Below are positions 55,746 to 64,000 of a stretch of 64,000 bases of DNA, one piece after another (the stretch's first letter is position 1; every line of letters starts with the position of its first letter). The stretch lies in assembly GCA_025370055.1 (NCBI GenBank), contig CP073041.1:2790001-2854000 (forward strand), written 5' to 3'. The notes beneath the pieces were generated by a model, which worked only from the letters and a program-made list of their open reading frames with translations, did not search any database and was not told where the DNA came from. This stretch comes from Woronichinia naegeliana WA131 (GTDB taxonomy: Bacteria; Cyanobacteriota; Cyanobacteriia; Cyanobacteriales; Microcystaceae). The translations under genes and the position numbers were made by a program.

Positions 55746-57437
55746 GGGCTTGCTGAAAAAGTCAAAAAACGAAAGAAATGTGGGTTAGGGAAGTATGGAC
55801 TGAAAAAGCATAGATAACTTATCCTTATGGAAACAAATCAAAATACAGATTTTGTTTAATCTATTGTTCCTTTCTGTCTAAAAAGGTCAACACAAATCAC
55901 TCCTCACAAAAGAGAGGAAAATTAACACCATTTTTCACAAGAAAAACGACTCTACAACTTTTTACTTTTTGTCTTCTGAAGTAGAGTAGAAAGATTCATT
56001 ACCAAAAAGTTCATCGCAATTACCGTTTCCGAGGTCTCAGGTAGTTTGGCCATCACTCGACCAAGACTAAATTTCCTCTTTCCCTGTCCGAATTTACCCT
56101 CAATGGCATTACGCACTCTTTCATCTGAGCGTGCCTCTTTCTTTTTTTCTTTGCTCACCTCTTTCGGCGGTCTTCCCAATCGGGGACCACTCATTCTTAT
56201 ATCCCTTTCTTTACAATAAGCTCGATTCGCTTTTGTTCGATAGATTTTATCCACATGAACCGATTCCGGATAACATCCTGTTTCCCTTTTATATTCTTCT
56301 ATTCGCGCTTGTAAATCTCCCGATTCGTTGTAATTATCCCAACTTAATTTGTCTAAGAAGACAAAGCCATTCACATTACTTGCCGATATTTTAGCTCCAA
56401 ACTCTACTGCTTTTCCCGCTTTTCCACGCACTATTGGACGCACGTGAGGTTGGCTTACACTCACAATTCTGTTTTCTACTTTATTTGTCTTTTTTTCATA
56501 CATTTCTAACTGTTGCTCATACACTTTTCCTATCGTTACAAGCTCTTCTTGCTCTTTTTTCGTTAGTTTTTCTAACTTTGCTCCCTCTTCTATCATTTTT
56601 TCTATATCAGACAAGTTTCTTTTTATATATCCTAGTTGTTTTTTTGTTCCTTTTCTTCTTTCTTTTTTTGACACACGACGTTTTTTTGCTATGGCTAAGT
56701 ACTCTTTTCTTGCCACTTCCCTATAAGTCCTCGGCTTTTCTTTCCTTTTCTCTTTTATTTCTTCATACAGCTTATCTATTATTTTTTCTGTTTTTTCTCT
56801 GGCATCATTCAATATTCCTATATCCGTTGGATATTTTATATCTGCTGGTGTACAAGTCGCATCTAACAATAACTTTCCTTCATTTTCTTTTTTTTCTGAC
56901 GCTACACCCGTCGCTTTTTTTTCTATTTCTTTATTAATTTTATTTATTTATTAATTCCATTCCTATTTTTTTACGAAAATGAACCATCATTGACGCATTA
57001 AATGCTTCTTTGCTACTATAGCTTTCCATTCCTATAAAGTACTGTAAATAAGGGTTCTCTTTTATTTGTTCTACTGTTTCTCTGTCACTTTTTCCTGAAA
57101 TTTCTTTGATAATTAATGCTCCTAATGCCATTCTAAATGATTTGGCTGGGGCTCCTTTTTTTTCTGTGAAGTTTTTTGCATATTCTTCCTCATATTCTTC
57201 CCAAAGAATCATTTTTGACATTTCTATCCAACGATTTTCTTCGTCTAACTGCCCGCCGAACAGATTTTTCAAGTTTTCTGGTGTTTCAATTGAGTACTGT
57301 TGCTTTCGGTACATCTGCTTTCTCTCTTCTTAATGCAATGGTTTTGAGGCATTCTACCCTATTTTCGTGCATTCTAGCGGTTCTTAATTCGCCTACTATT
57401 TTTCTCCGTAAAGGTTTCAGCTTTTTTCAGCAAGCCC
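55746..57437 (-). mobile_element. IS-A copy 4, 1692 bp
   Basis: Window-left end gggcttgctg, right end cagcaagccc. Perfect 6-bp duplication TAAATA at 55740-55745 and 57438-57443. Contains the 4-bp insertion shared with copy 2. Confidence 0.95.
55952..57314 (-). pseudogene. IS-A transposase, frameshifted by 4 bp
   Basis: N-terminal frame 57314-56940 (MYRKQQYSI to MELINK), stopped at the taaataaataaa insertion. The remainder resumes in another frame to 55952 and is otherwise intact (LDATCTPADIKYPTD to TLLQKTKSKKL). Differs from copy 3 by SKMIL against SKMIP near the N-terminus. Confidence 0.93.
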
Positions 57438-57443
57438 TAAATA

Positions 57444-57708
57444 GAGCATTACGCTGATTCCACATATTGAAACAAAACCCCTTGACCGTAAGCACTTCAA
57501 GACTTTTGTATCTTGGACTACATTCTGAATTTGGAATTGCTGATTGATGACACGCCCTAGGGGTTGGATAATCATTAAGGCGCGATCGCTGACTTGCCTT
57601 GTCAAAAGAATTAGTCAACGACAAGAAATCCTGCGATCCATCGAATGACCCAGTAATGCTATCCTGTTAGGGTGTTAACTTAAATTGACATATAGAGGCA
57701 GGGAAGCC
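57444..57708. other. psbM upstream region
   Basis: 265 bp with one GCGATCGC site. ttgaca lies about 24 bp before the psbM ATG and overlaps tatagag; I cannot fix which bases are promoter. No ORF of note. Confidence 0.4.
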
Positions 57709-57816
57709 ATGCAAGTTAATAATCTGGGTTTTGTAGCGAGTATTTTATTCGTGCTAGTTCCAACTGTATTTCTGCTCATTCTGTATATCCAAACAGGTAA
57801 GCAGGGTCAAAGTTAA
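57709..57816 (+). CDS. psbM: Photosystem II reaction center protein PsbM
   Basis: 35 residues: [20 protein letters not shown], then a continuation ending [11 protein letters not shown] single-helix subunit at the PSII dimer interface. The sequence is close to cyanobacterial PsbM along its whole length. A purine-rich GAGGCAGGGAAG lies before the ATG. Monocistronic, closed by a strong terminator 40 bp downstream. Confidence 0.96.
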   Translation: MQVNNLGFVASILFVLVPTVFLLILYIQTGKQGQS

Positions 57817-57857
57817 GTCATTTTTAGGATGATTTCTTTAACAACTCGTAATGAAAA

Positions 57858-57890
57858 AGATGGGGCCAATCAACCCCATCTCTTTTTTTC
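57858..57890 (+). terminator. psbM rho-independent terminator
   Basis: AGATGGGG and CCCCATCT form a perfect 8-bp stem around ccaatcaa, followed by CTTTTTTTC. A's on the other side make it potentially bidirectional, so it may also serve the convergent UspA gene. Confidence 0.93.
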
Positions 57891-57944
57891 AAACCTTTAA
57901 ATTGATTGTTGTTTGTCTCTAGAGAGAGACGTTAAAATTTTTCT

Positions 57945-58805
57945 CTATAGGTTTTCTTTGCGAGCCAGCAGAACGGGGCAAGGAGCATTGACACGAATAT
58001 AGTCAGACAAAGAGGTTCCTAAGAGACGATCCAGGTCTGGTAAACTTTTCGCTACCGAAGGACGACGATCCGGAGACCCCAACATTAAGAGGTCAATGTT
58101 ATACTCACTAGCCAAATCACAGATTTGTTCCGCCGGTTTACCGCCAGTGACAATACAACGATAGTTAATGCCAAAACGCTTGGCCTTGGCGATCGCCGGA
58201 GCCAGGACAGGGTTATTTTCCATTTCCTGACGAGAGAGGGGAAGCAGTTCTGGTTTGAGATCTGGGTTGACCCGTGCCAAAACCAATTCCGCTTCGGGAT
58301 AATCCCTCAGTAAATAAAGAGCCAAATCGAGGGCATATTCTGCTGCGGACGATTTATCTAAAGCCACCATAACCCGTTTGATGCGCTTGACGTAGATATC
58401 GTCTTTGACCAGCAACATAGCATGGTTGGTAAGTTGAAAAACGTACTGACTGACGGAATTTTCTAAAATGGCCTCCAGTCGTTTCAGACCTCTTGACCCC
58501 ATAATAATCAGATCGGCGTTAATTTCATCTGCAACCTCACAGACCACATCTTTCGGATCACCTTGACGTAAAATTGTGGAAACTTTGCTAGGTTCAATAG
58601 CCACCTGAGAAAGGAGATCGCTAATAATTCTGCCCCCCTCTTCCCATTTTTCTGCAAAGGCATCGGTGGTAATTTGAGGCGGAACAACCTGGAGAACGGT
58701 CATCGCCGCTTTGCGGATTGCGGGCAGATCCATTAGGGCCTTGAGCATATCCTGGGTTTGGGCAGTACCTGCACCAGCGTATAAAATTTTATCGAGCATT
58801 GCCAT
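57945..58805 (-). CDS. Tandem universal stress protein (UspA) domains
   Basis: 286 residues with two UspA units. The first (about 1-135) starts MLDKILYAGAGTAQTQDML and has ADLIIMGSRGLKRLEAILEN. The second (about 140-285) has RVMVALDKSSAAEYALDLAL and IDLLMLGSPDRRPSVA, ending APCPVLLARKENL. The G-2-x-G-9-G(S/T) ATP motif is partial in both (MGSRGLKRLE; LGSPDRR). Cytoplasmic, general stress role; ligand uncertain. Starts at ATG 58805 (MAM) or two codons later. Confidence 0.92.
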   Translation of the reverse strand: MAMLDKILYAGAGTAQTQDMLKALMDLPAIRKAAMTVLQVVPPQITTDAFAEKWEEGGRIISDLLSQVAIEPSKVSTILRQGDPKDVVCEVADEINADLIIMGSRGLKRLEAILENSVSQYVFQLTNHAMLLVKDDIYVKRIKRVMVALDKSSAAEYALDLALYLLRDYPEAELVLARVNPDLKPELLPLSRQEMENNPVLAPAIAKAKRFGINYRCIVTGGKPAEQICDLASEYNIDLLMLGSPDRRPSVAKSLPDLDRLLGTSLSDYIRVNAPCPVLLARKENL

Positions 58806-59133
58806 TAAGTTCCTCAGAAATTTGAATCAGTAATTTTATGTAAAGGGACTGAGACGGGGTCGGTTCCCCACTGACATTGGAAAAGTTTCTCCCATTATCA
58901 GAATACTTCTAATCTTGGCTTGCAAATTTAACAACTTATTACAGTTTCTCCGTCTAGGCTGTAGATCTTTAGAAAAGCGATGGGGGCTAAAACAGGGAAA
59001 TTTCCTCTAAACTCAGCTAAAATCTGCTGGGTATCATCAATTTTACCGCCGGATCAAACCTTATTTTTTCTCTCAAGAAGGGCATTTTGGCGGATAATTC
59101 AAAAGAGAACTTTTCCTTTCTGAATCGCTAACC
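58806..59133. other. Divergent promoter region (UspA / CBS-CP12)
   Basis: 328 bp between two divergent genes. It must hold both promoters; I cannot assign boxes reliably. No ORF, repeat or RNA gene seen. Confidence 0.5.
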
Positions 59134-59745
59134 ATGAAAGCAGCAGATATTATGACCTCAGAGGTCGTCACCATTCGCGGCTCGGCAACCGTAGCAGAAG
59201 CGACGCAACTGATGAAACAGCGTAATCTACGGGCCCTCATCGTAGATCGTCGCCATGAAGAAGATGCTTTTGGGATCGTCACAGCTACGGATGTAATTTA
59301 TAAGGTGACTGCCTACGGTCTTGATCCCAAAACGGTTCAAGTCTATGAAATTATGACCAAACCCTGTATTGTCGTTAATCCTGAATTGCAAGTGGAGTAT
59401 GTAGCTCGTTTGTTTGCCCAGTCTCAAATTCGCTGTGCACCAGTGATTAAGGGAGAACTGTTAGGGATCATTTCTATTAGTGACATTCTCAATAAGGGTG
59501 ATTTTGTCGAGCAACCGAAAGCGGTTCTCCTAGAGCAGAGAATTCAAGAAGCGTTAGCCAATGCCCGTCAGATCTGTGCCAAAGAGGGGGCCACCTCTCC
59601 TGCCTGTGCGGCGGCCTGGGATGTGGTTGAGGAATTGCAAGCAGAGGCAGCCCATCAACGGGCCAAGAAGCCGGAAACCAATTATTTTGCAGAATATTGT
59701 CAGGAAAATCCCGATGCGATCGAGGCCAGAATATACGATAGCTAA
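59134..59745 (+). CDS. CBS-CP12 fusion protein
   Basis: 203 residues. Two CBS motifs (MKAADIMTSEVVTIRGSATV..., YEIMTKPCIVVNPELQVEYV... GIISISDIL; about 1-125) form a nucleotide-sensing Bateman module. The C-terminus is a CP12 domain (about 132-203) with the first Cys pair in RQICAKEGATSPACAAAWD and the core AAWDVVEELQAEAAHQ. At the C-terminal pair, YCQENPDAIEARIYDS keeps one Cys but has Ala where CP12 has Cys (ECR). CP12 normally binds GAPDH and PRK to switch off the Calvin cycle. Fusions with CBS are known in cyanobacteria; the target here is inferred. Confidence 0.93.
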   Translation: MKAADIMTSEVVTIRGSATVAEATQLMKQRNLRALIVDRRHEEDAFGIVTATDVIYKVTAYGLDPKTVQVYEIMTKPCIVVNPELQVEYVARLFAQSQIRCAPVIKGELLGIISISDILNKGDFVEQPKAVLLEQRIQEALANARQICAKEGATSPACAAAWDVVEELQAEAAHQRAKKPETNYFAEYCQENPDAIEARIYDS

Positions 59746-59811
59746 GGTCGCAAGTTTAGATTACGAGTGGTGATGACCCTTCATTTTTGGTGCTAATTGT
59801 TTAGTTTTTGC

Positions 59812-60516
59812 ATGATGGAATCTTCTCCGATTGGGGCTATTGAGCCAATGGTGCGATCGCTGATTGAGGGCGTTGAAAAGGCCGACTCGGCTACAAAGTT
59901 AGTTTCGGCTGTTGAGGCTTTGGCTGCGGTCTGCCAAACGGAGGCGATTCCGACTCTGGTTACGGTTTTACGCTATAACAATCCGGGGGCGGCGGTGGCC
60001 GCAGTAGATGGGTTAATTGCCCTGGGAAGGGTTACGGTTCCCTATCTACTGGATAATATTGATGGCTATAACTATGGGGCGCGGGCCTGGGCAACTAGGG
60101 TTTTTGCGGGCATTGGTGATCCGGCGGCTTTGGATATTTTGTTAGACGCGGCTAAAAATGATTTTGCCCTGAGTGTGCGACGGTCTGCGGCCAAGGGATT
60201 GGGAAATACTCATTGGGAGTGGATGGCTAAGGGACAAGTCACCCAGGCTCAACAACAGGTTTTTGAGGCTCTCTATCAGGTTGCCCTGGACTCGGAATGG
60301 GTGGTTCGTTATGCGGCGATCGCGAGTTTAGAAGCTTTTGCCCTAGGCAATTTGCAGTATGAGGTCAATGTCTCTGAAAAACTAATGACATTAAAAGAGA
60401 CGGAAAAAGATACCATGGTTCAGACTCGCATCAGTTGGGCATTGCAGAATCTTCAGGCGAAACTTACGGGAAAACTCGATAAATTTCTCGACGGTGGGCT
60501 ACCCTCTGACAAATAA
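59812..60516 (+). CDS. cpcF: Phycocyanin alpha-subunit phycocyanobilin lyase subunit CpcF
   Basis: The start chosen is MMESSPIGAIEPMVRSL at 59812, 234 residues. An E/F-type HEAT-repeat lyase that, with CpcE, attaches phycocyanobilin to alpha-phycocyanin Cys84. HEAT-like units: AIPTLVTVLRYNNPGAAVAA, NIDGYNYGARAWATRVFAGI, DFALSVRRSAAKGLGNTHW and SEWVVRYAAIASLEAFALG. The NIDGYNYGARAWA block is characteristic of CpcF rather than NblB. cpcE is not adjacent. 66 bp after the CBS-CP12 gene, same strand. Confidence 0.87.
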   Translation: MMESSPIGAIEPMVRSLIEGVEKADSATKLVSAVEALAAVCQTEAIPTLVTVLRYNNPGAAVAAVDGLIALGRVTVPYLLDNIDGYNYGARAWATRVFAGIGDPAALDILLDAAKNDFALSVRRSAAKGLGNTHWEWMAKGQVTQAQQQVFEALYQVALDSEWVVRYAAIASLEAFALGNLQYEVNVSEKLMTLKETEKDTMVQTRISWALQNLQAKLTGKLDKFLDGGLPSDK

Positions 60517-60618
60517 TTCTACCTGTAAATAATTCGTTGATAGATTATCCTGTGAAACGGTACGATAGGGCTTTCAAGCTCGCGTCAGATGTAATCAACG
60601 AAAATTTTACAGCAAGAA
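60517..60618. repeat. 102-bp MITE-like repeat, copy 2
   Basis: Same imperfect 25-bp terminal inverted repeats and exact length as 8050-8151, with a diverged centre. Its left edge touches the cpcF stop and its right edge abuts a truncated IS-B. Confidence 0.75.
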
Positions 60619-60737
60619 ATAATTCCTGCTCCTTTTTCTTTCCATCGCATCCCTGAACAACATAATCTTTGTTTGACCAACGTCTTACAAGCTGCTTCCG
60701 TAACACCTGAACCAATCGGATACTTTTTCTCTAAGTA
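60619..60737 (-). mobile_element. Internal fragment of IS-B (inverted)
   Basis: Reverse complement of the transposase segment EKKYPIGSGVTEAACKTLV through MRWKEKGAGII, in the variant carrying the copy-3 codon (tacttagag). Bounded left by the 102-bp repeat and right by IS-A copy 5, whose duplication TAAGTA lies in it. Confidence 0.88.
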
Positions 60738-62424
60738 GGGCTTGCTGAAAAAGTCAAAAAACGAAAGAAATGTGGGTTAGGGAAGTATGGACTGAAAAAG
60801 CATAGATAACTTATCCTTATGGAAACAAATCAAAATACAGATTTTGTTTAATCTATTGTTCCTTTCTGTCTAAAAAGGTCAACACAAATCACTCCTCACA
60901 AAAGAGAGGAAAATTAACACCATTTTTCACAAGAAAAACGACTCTACAACTTTTTACTTTTTGTCTTCTGAAGTAGAGTAGAAAGATTCATTACCAAAAA
61001 GTTCATCGCAATTACCGTTTCCGAGGTCTCAGGTAGTTTGGCCATCACTCGACCAAGACTAAATTTCCTCTTTCCCTGTCCGAATTTACCCTCAATGGCA
61101 TTACGCACTCTTTCATCTGAGCGTGCCTCTTTCTTTTTTTCTTTGCTCACCTCTTTCGGCGGTCTTCCCAATCGGGGACCACTCATTCTTATATCCCTTT
61201 CTTTACAATAAGCTCGATTCGCTTTTGTTCGATAGATTTTATCCACATGAACCGATTCCGGATAACATCCTGTTTCCCTTTTATATTCTTCTATTCGCGC
61301 TTGTAAATCTCCCGATTCGTTGTAATTATCCCAACTTAATTTGTCTAAGAAGACAAAGCCATTCACATTACTTGCCGATATTTTAGCTCCAAACTCTACT
61401 GCTTTTCCCGCTTTTCCACGCACTATTGGACGCACGTGAGGTTGGCTTACACTCACAATTCTGTTTTCTACTTTATTTGTCTTTTTTTCATACATTTCTA
61501 ACTGTTGCTCATACACTTTTCCTATCGTTACAAGCTCTTCTTGCTCTTTTTTCGTTAGTTTTTCTAACTTTGCTCCCTCTTCTATCATTTTTTCTATATC
61601 AGACAAGTTTCTTTTTATATATCCTAGTTGTTTTTTTGTTCCTTTTCTTCTTTCTTTTTTTGACACACGACGTTTTTTTGCTATGGCTAAGTACTCTTTT
61701 CTTGCCACTTCCCTATAAGTCCTCGGCTTTTCTTTCCTTTTCTCTTTTATTTCTTCATACAGCTTATCTATTATTTTTTCTGTTTTTTCTCTGGCATCAT
61801 TCAATATTCCTATATCCGTTGGATATTTTATATCTGCTGGTGTACAAGTCGCATCTAACAATAACTTTCCTTCATTTTCTTTTTTTTCTGACGCTACACC
61901 CGTCGCTTTTTTTCTATTTCTTTATTAATTTTATTTATTAATTCCATTCCTATTTTTTTACGAAAATGAACCATCATTGACGCATTAAATGCTTCTTTGC
62001 TACTATAGCTTTCCATTCCTATAAAGTACTGTAAATAAGGGTTCTCTTTTATTTGTTCTACTGTTTCTCTGTCACTTTTTCCTGAAATTTCTTTGATAAT
62101 TAATGCTCCTAATGCCATTCTAAATGATTTGGCTGGGGCTCCTTTTTTTTCTGTGAAGTTTTTTGCATATTCTTCCTCATATTCTTCCCAAAGAATCATT
62201 TTTGACATTTCTATCCAACGATTTTCTTCGTCTAACTGCCCGCCGAACAGATTTTTCAAGTTTTCTGGTGTTTCAATTGAGTACTGTTGCTTTCGGTACA
62301 TCTGCTTTCTCTCTTCTTAATGCAATGGTTTTGAGGCATTCTACCCTATTTTCGTGCATTCTAGCGGTTCTTAATTCGCCTACTATTTTTCTCCGTAAAG
62401 GTTTCAGCTTTTTTCAGCAAGCCC
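60738..62424 (-). mobile_element. IS-A copy 5, 1687 bp
   Basis: Starts gggcttgctg, ends cagcaagccc; perfect duplication TAAGTA at 60732-60737 and 62425-62430. One base shorter than copy 3. Confidence 0.95.
60944..62301 (-). pseudogene. IS-A transposase, 1-bp frameshift
   Basis: N-terminal frame 62301-61894 ends EIEKKRRV because an A-run (T-run on this strand, near 61908) has 7 instead of 8 bases. The remainder continues in another frame to 60944. A slippage mutation independent of the 4-bp insertion. Confidence 0.93.
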
Positions 62425-62430
62425 TAAGTA

Positions 62431-62679
62431 GGGCTTGCTGAAAAAGTCAAAAAACGAAGGAAATGTGGGTTAGGGAAGTATGGACTGAAAAAGCACAGAT
62501 AACTTATCCTTATAGAAAGAAGTCAAAATACAGATTTTGTTTAATCTATTGTCCCTTTATTTCTAAAAAGGTCAGCAAAAGTCACTCCTCACAAAAGAGA
62601 AGAAAATTAACACCATTTTTCAGAAGAAAAACGACTCTACAACTTTTTACTTTTTGCTTCCTTCTTTGTCTTCTGAAGT
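62431..62679 (-). mobile_element. IS-A-related terminal fragment (copy 6)
   Basis: Begins gggcttgctgaaaaagtc directly after the duplication of copy 5. It follows the 3' end of IS-A with scattered mismatches (agcacagataac, agaaagaagtc), so it is a diverged relative. It is cut by IS-B copy 4. Confidence 0.88.
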
Positions 62680-62870
62680 GGGTGTGACCTTTAGTTGATG
62701 AAGGAAAAGAAAAGTGTTAACATGGGATGAAAAGTGACAAAGAGGAAACAATGATGACAGCAAAACTAATTAATGTAGAGGGTTCAAAGATAAAAATAGA
62801 ACTAACATTAGAACTCAGTCGTTCAATGTTGGATACAGAAATAAATATTCAAAAAGGCTTAAACGAAGTA
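62680..62870 (+). mobile_element. IS-B copy 4, 5' fragment
   Basis: Starts gggtgtgacctttagttgat as copy 2 does and runs to the TA at 62869-62870, where IS-E begins. It holds only the first 48 codons of the first frame (from 62727). The rest, if present, lies beyond the window after IS-E. Confidence 0.92.
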
Positions 62871-64000
62871 GTGGTCTGTCAAGCTAAAGATTGTGAATTT
62901 GAGGGAAAATGGAGAGGCTATTCATTACCTCAACAGATATCGTAATAAGTAACCATGCTCAAGACCTATATTGTCCGATTAAGTCAAGAAGAACGTCAGA
63001 CCCTAAAAGATTTGGTATCCATCGGCAAAGGAGCGGCTTACAAAATTAAGCACGCCAATATTCTGTTAAACATTGATGTGAATGGACAAGGATGGACGGA
63101 TGAGGAAGCTGCCGCCGCCTTTAGTTGTCACCGTAACACAGTCGCCAATCTCAGGGAGCGATTGGTCAATGAAGGTGTGGAGTCAGCATTAAGCCGCAAG
63201 CCCCGCAAAACGCCGCCTCGTCAACCGATTATTGATGGAGAGGTAGAAGCAAAACTAATCGCCTTACGTTGTGGAGAACCGCCTGCTGGTCAAGCCCGTT
63301 GGACATTGAGGTTACTAGCCGACAAGGCGGTCGAGTTAGAAATTGTGCCAGCAATTAGTCACGAAACCGTGCGTCAAGTGTTAAAAAAAACGAACTAAAA
63401 CCTCATCTGCGACAGATGTACGTGATTCCACCAGAAAAGAGTGCCGAATTTGTGTCTAACATGGAAGATGTTCTAGAAATTTATCACCGACCCTATGACC
63501 CCAATTGTCCAGTGATTTGCATGGATGAGCAACCTATACAATTGGTCAAAGAAACCCGCCTTCCTCTACCAGCCAAACCTGGACAGCCAGAGGCGCATGA
63601 TTACGAATATGAACGCAATGGAACAGCCAATATCTTTATGTTTACAGAACCCTTGTCTGGGTGGCGAAAGACAGTTGTCAGTGAACGTAGAACATCGGTT
63701 GACTGGGCAACAGAAATTAAGAATTTACTCGATAACGACTATGCTGATAACGACAAAGTCATTTTAGTATGTGATCAGCTAAATACTCACAAACTTGCCT
63801 CACTATATGAAGCATTTGAGCCTTCCACGGCTCGTCGTCTAGTCGAACGGTTGGAAATTCACCATACCCCAAAACATGGCAGTTGGCTTAATATTGCTGA
63901 AAACGAGCTGTCCGCAATGACTCGGCAATGCCTAGCTCGTCGAATTCCAGATCGGGAAACTTTAGAGCAAGAAACAACGGCTTGGTACACTCAGCGCAAT
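62871..64000 (+). mobile_element. IS-E (IS630-like), cut by window end
   Basis: Begins gtggtctgtcaagc at a TA inside IS-B copy 4. Encodes a two-frame IS630 transposase. The right end is outside the window. Confidence 0.88.
62955..64000 (+). CDS. IS630-family transposase in two frames, partial
   Basis: orfA (62955-63398, 147 residues) starts MLKTYIVRLSQEERQTLKDL and has a helix-turn-helix (TDEEAAAAFSCHRNTVANL). It ends VLKKTN at an 8-A run. orfB, in the -1 frame (KNELKPHLRQMYVIPPEKSA onward), holds the DDE triad: CMDEQPIQLV, LVCDQLNTHK, NIAENELSAM. The A AAA AAA C site fits programmed -1 frameshifting known for many IS630 elements. The C-terminus lies outside the window. Confidence 0.88.

Noticed and set aside
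55746-62424. Composite transposon: two same-orientation IS-A copies around psbM, UspA, CBS-CP12 and cpcF
   Set aside because: Each copy has its own perfect, different 6-bp duplication (TAAATA, TAAGTA), so they inserted independently.

Overview
The window is cyanobacterial chromosome. It carries photosystem II genes (psbA for D1, psbM), a phycobilin lyase subunit (cpcF), the bidirectional [NiFe]-hydrogenase diaphorase genes (hoxE, hoxF, a broken hoxU), a CBS-CP12 fusion, glycogen branching enzyme, and many copies of the HIP1 octamer GCGATCGC. Gene content and hox organisation resemble Synechocystis/Microcystis-type coccoid cyanobacteria; the genus cannot be fixed from the sequence alone.

Layout. 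1-1090: a cut-off IS5/IS1182-type insertion sequence (IS-A). 1.1-7.9 kb: glgB, a VKOR-thioredoxin fusion, a glycosyltransferase, an Hpt protein and a DUF3493 protein, all on the minus strand, then tRNA-Thr(CGU). 7.9-12.9 kb: a nested pile of insertion sequences. 12.9-19.5 kb: hflX, a duplicated two-gene membrane module, and a divergent HTH-NB-ARC-TPR (STAND) gene ending in a WD40 remnant. 19.7-31.2 kb: psbA, then hoxE-hoxF-adhE-hoxU, with hoxU split by three different insertion sequences. 31.1-33.1 kb: a MITE and an intact IS-A copy that ends the hox cluster. 33.1-41.3 kb: a UbiD-family decarboxylase, a response regulator, a type II topoisomerase A subunit, yebC and an exported adenosine deaminase. 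41.3-43.5 kb: an IS607-type element (tnpA, tnpB). 43.6-50.8 kb: a large GAF/LOV/PAS/GGDEF/EAL sensor, zwf and a solute-binding protein. 51-55.4 kb: transposase debris, an orphan DUF433 gene, a pentapeptide-repeat membrane protein and murE. 55.7-64 kb: IS-A, psbM, a UspA protein, CBS-CP12, cpcF, then a second insertion-sequence pile running off the end.

The main story is mobile-element load on a fermentative hydrogen operon. Excising the IS4-type, IS630-type and ISKra4-type elements at their target duplications restores an unbroken 238-codon hoxU, so the gene was lost recently. The next operon gene is cut after about 19 codons, and neither hoxY nor hoxH follows. The IS-A copy there lacks matching target duplications, which suggests element-mediated deletion or rearrangement. 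adhE sits inside the hox cluster, so hydrogenase and ethanol fermentation, both NADH sinks, may have been co-expressed.

Five element families are labelled here. IS-A: 1688 bp, IS5/IS1182-like, 6-bp target duplications. IS-B: 1363 or 1390 bp, ISKra4-like, 8-bp duplications. IS-C: 1146 bp, IS4-like, 9-bp duplication. IS-D: 1187 bp, IS630-like, TA target. IS-E: IS630-like with two frames, cut by the window end. The least conventional candidate system is the STAND gene facing two tandem copies of a small-protein plus membrane-protein pair (14.8-19.5 kb).
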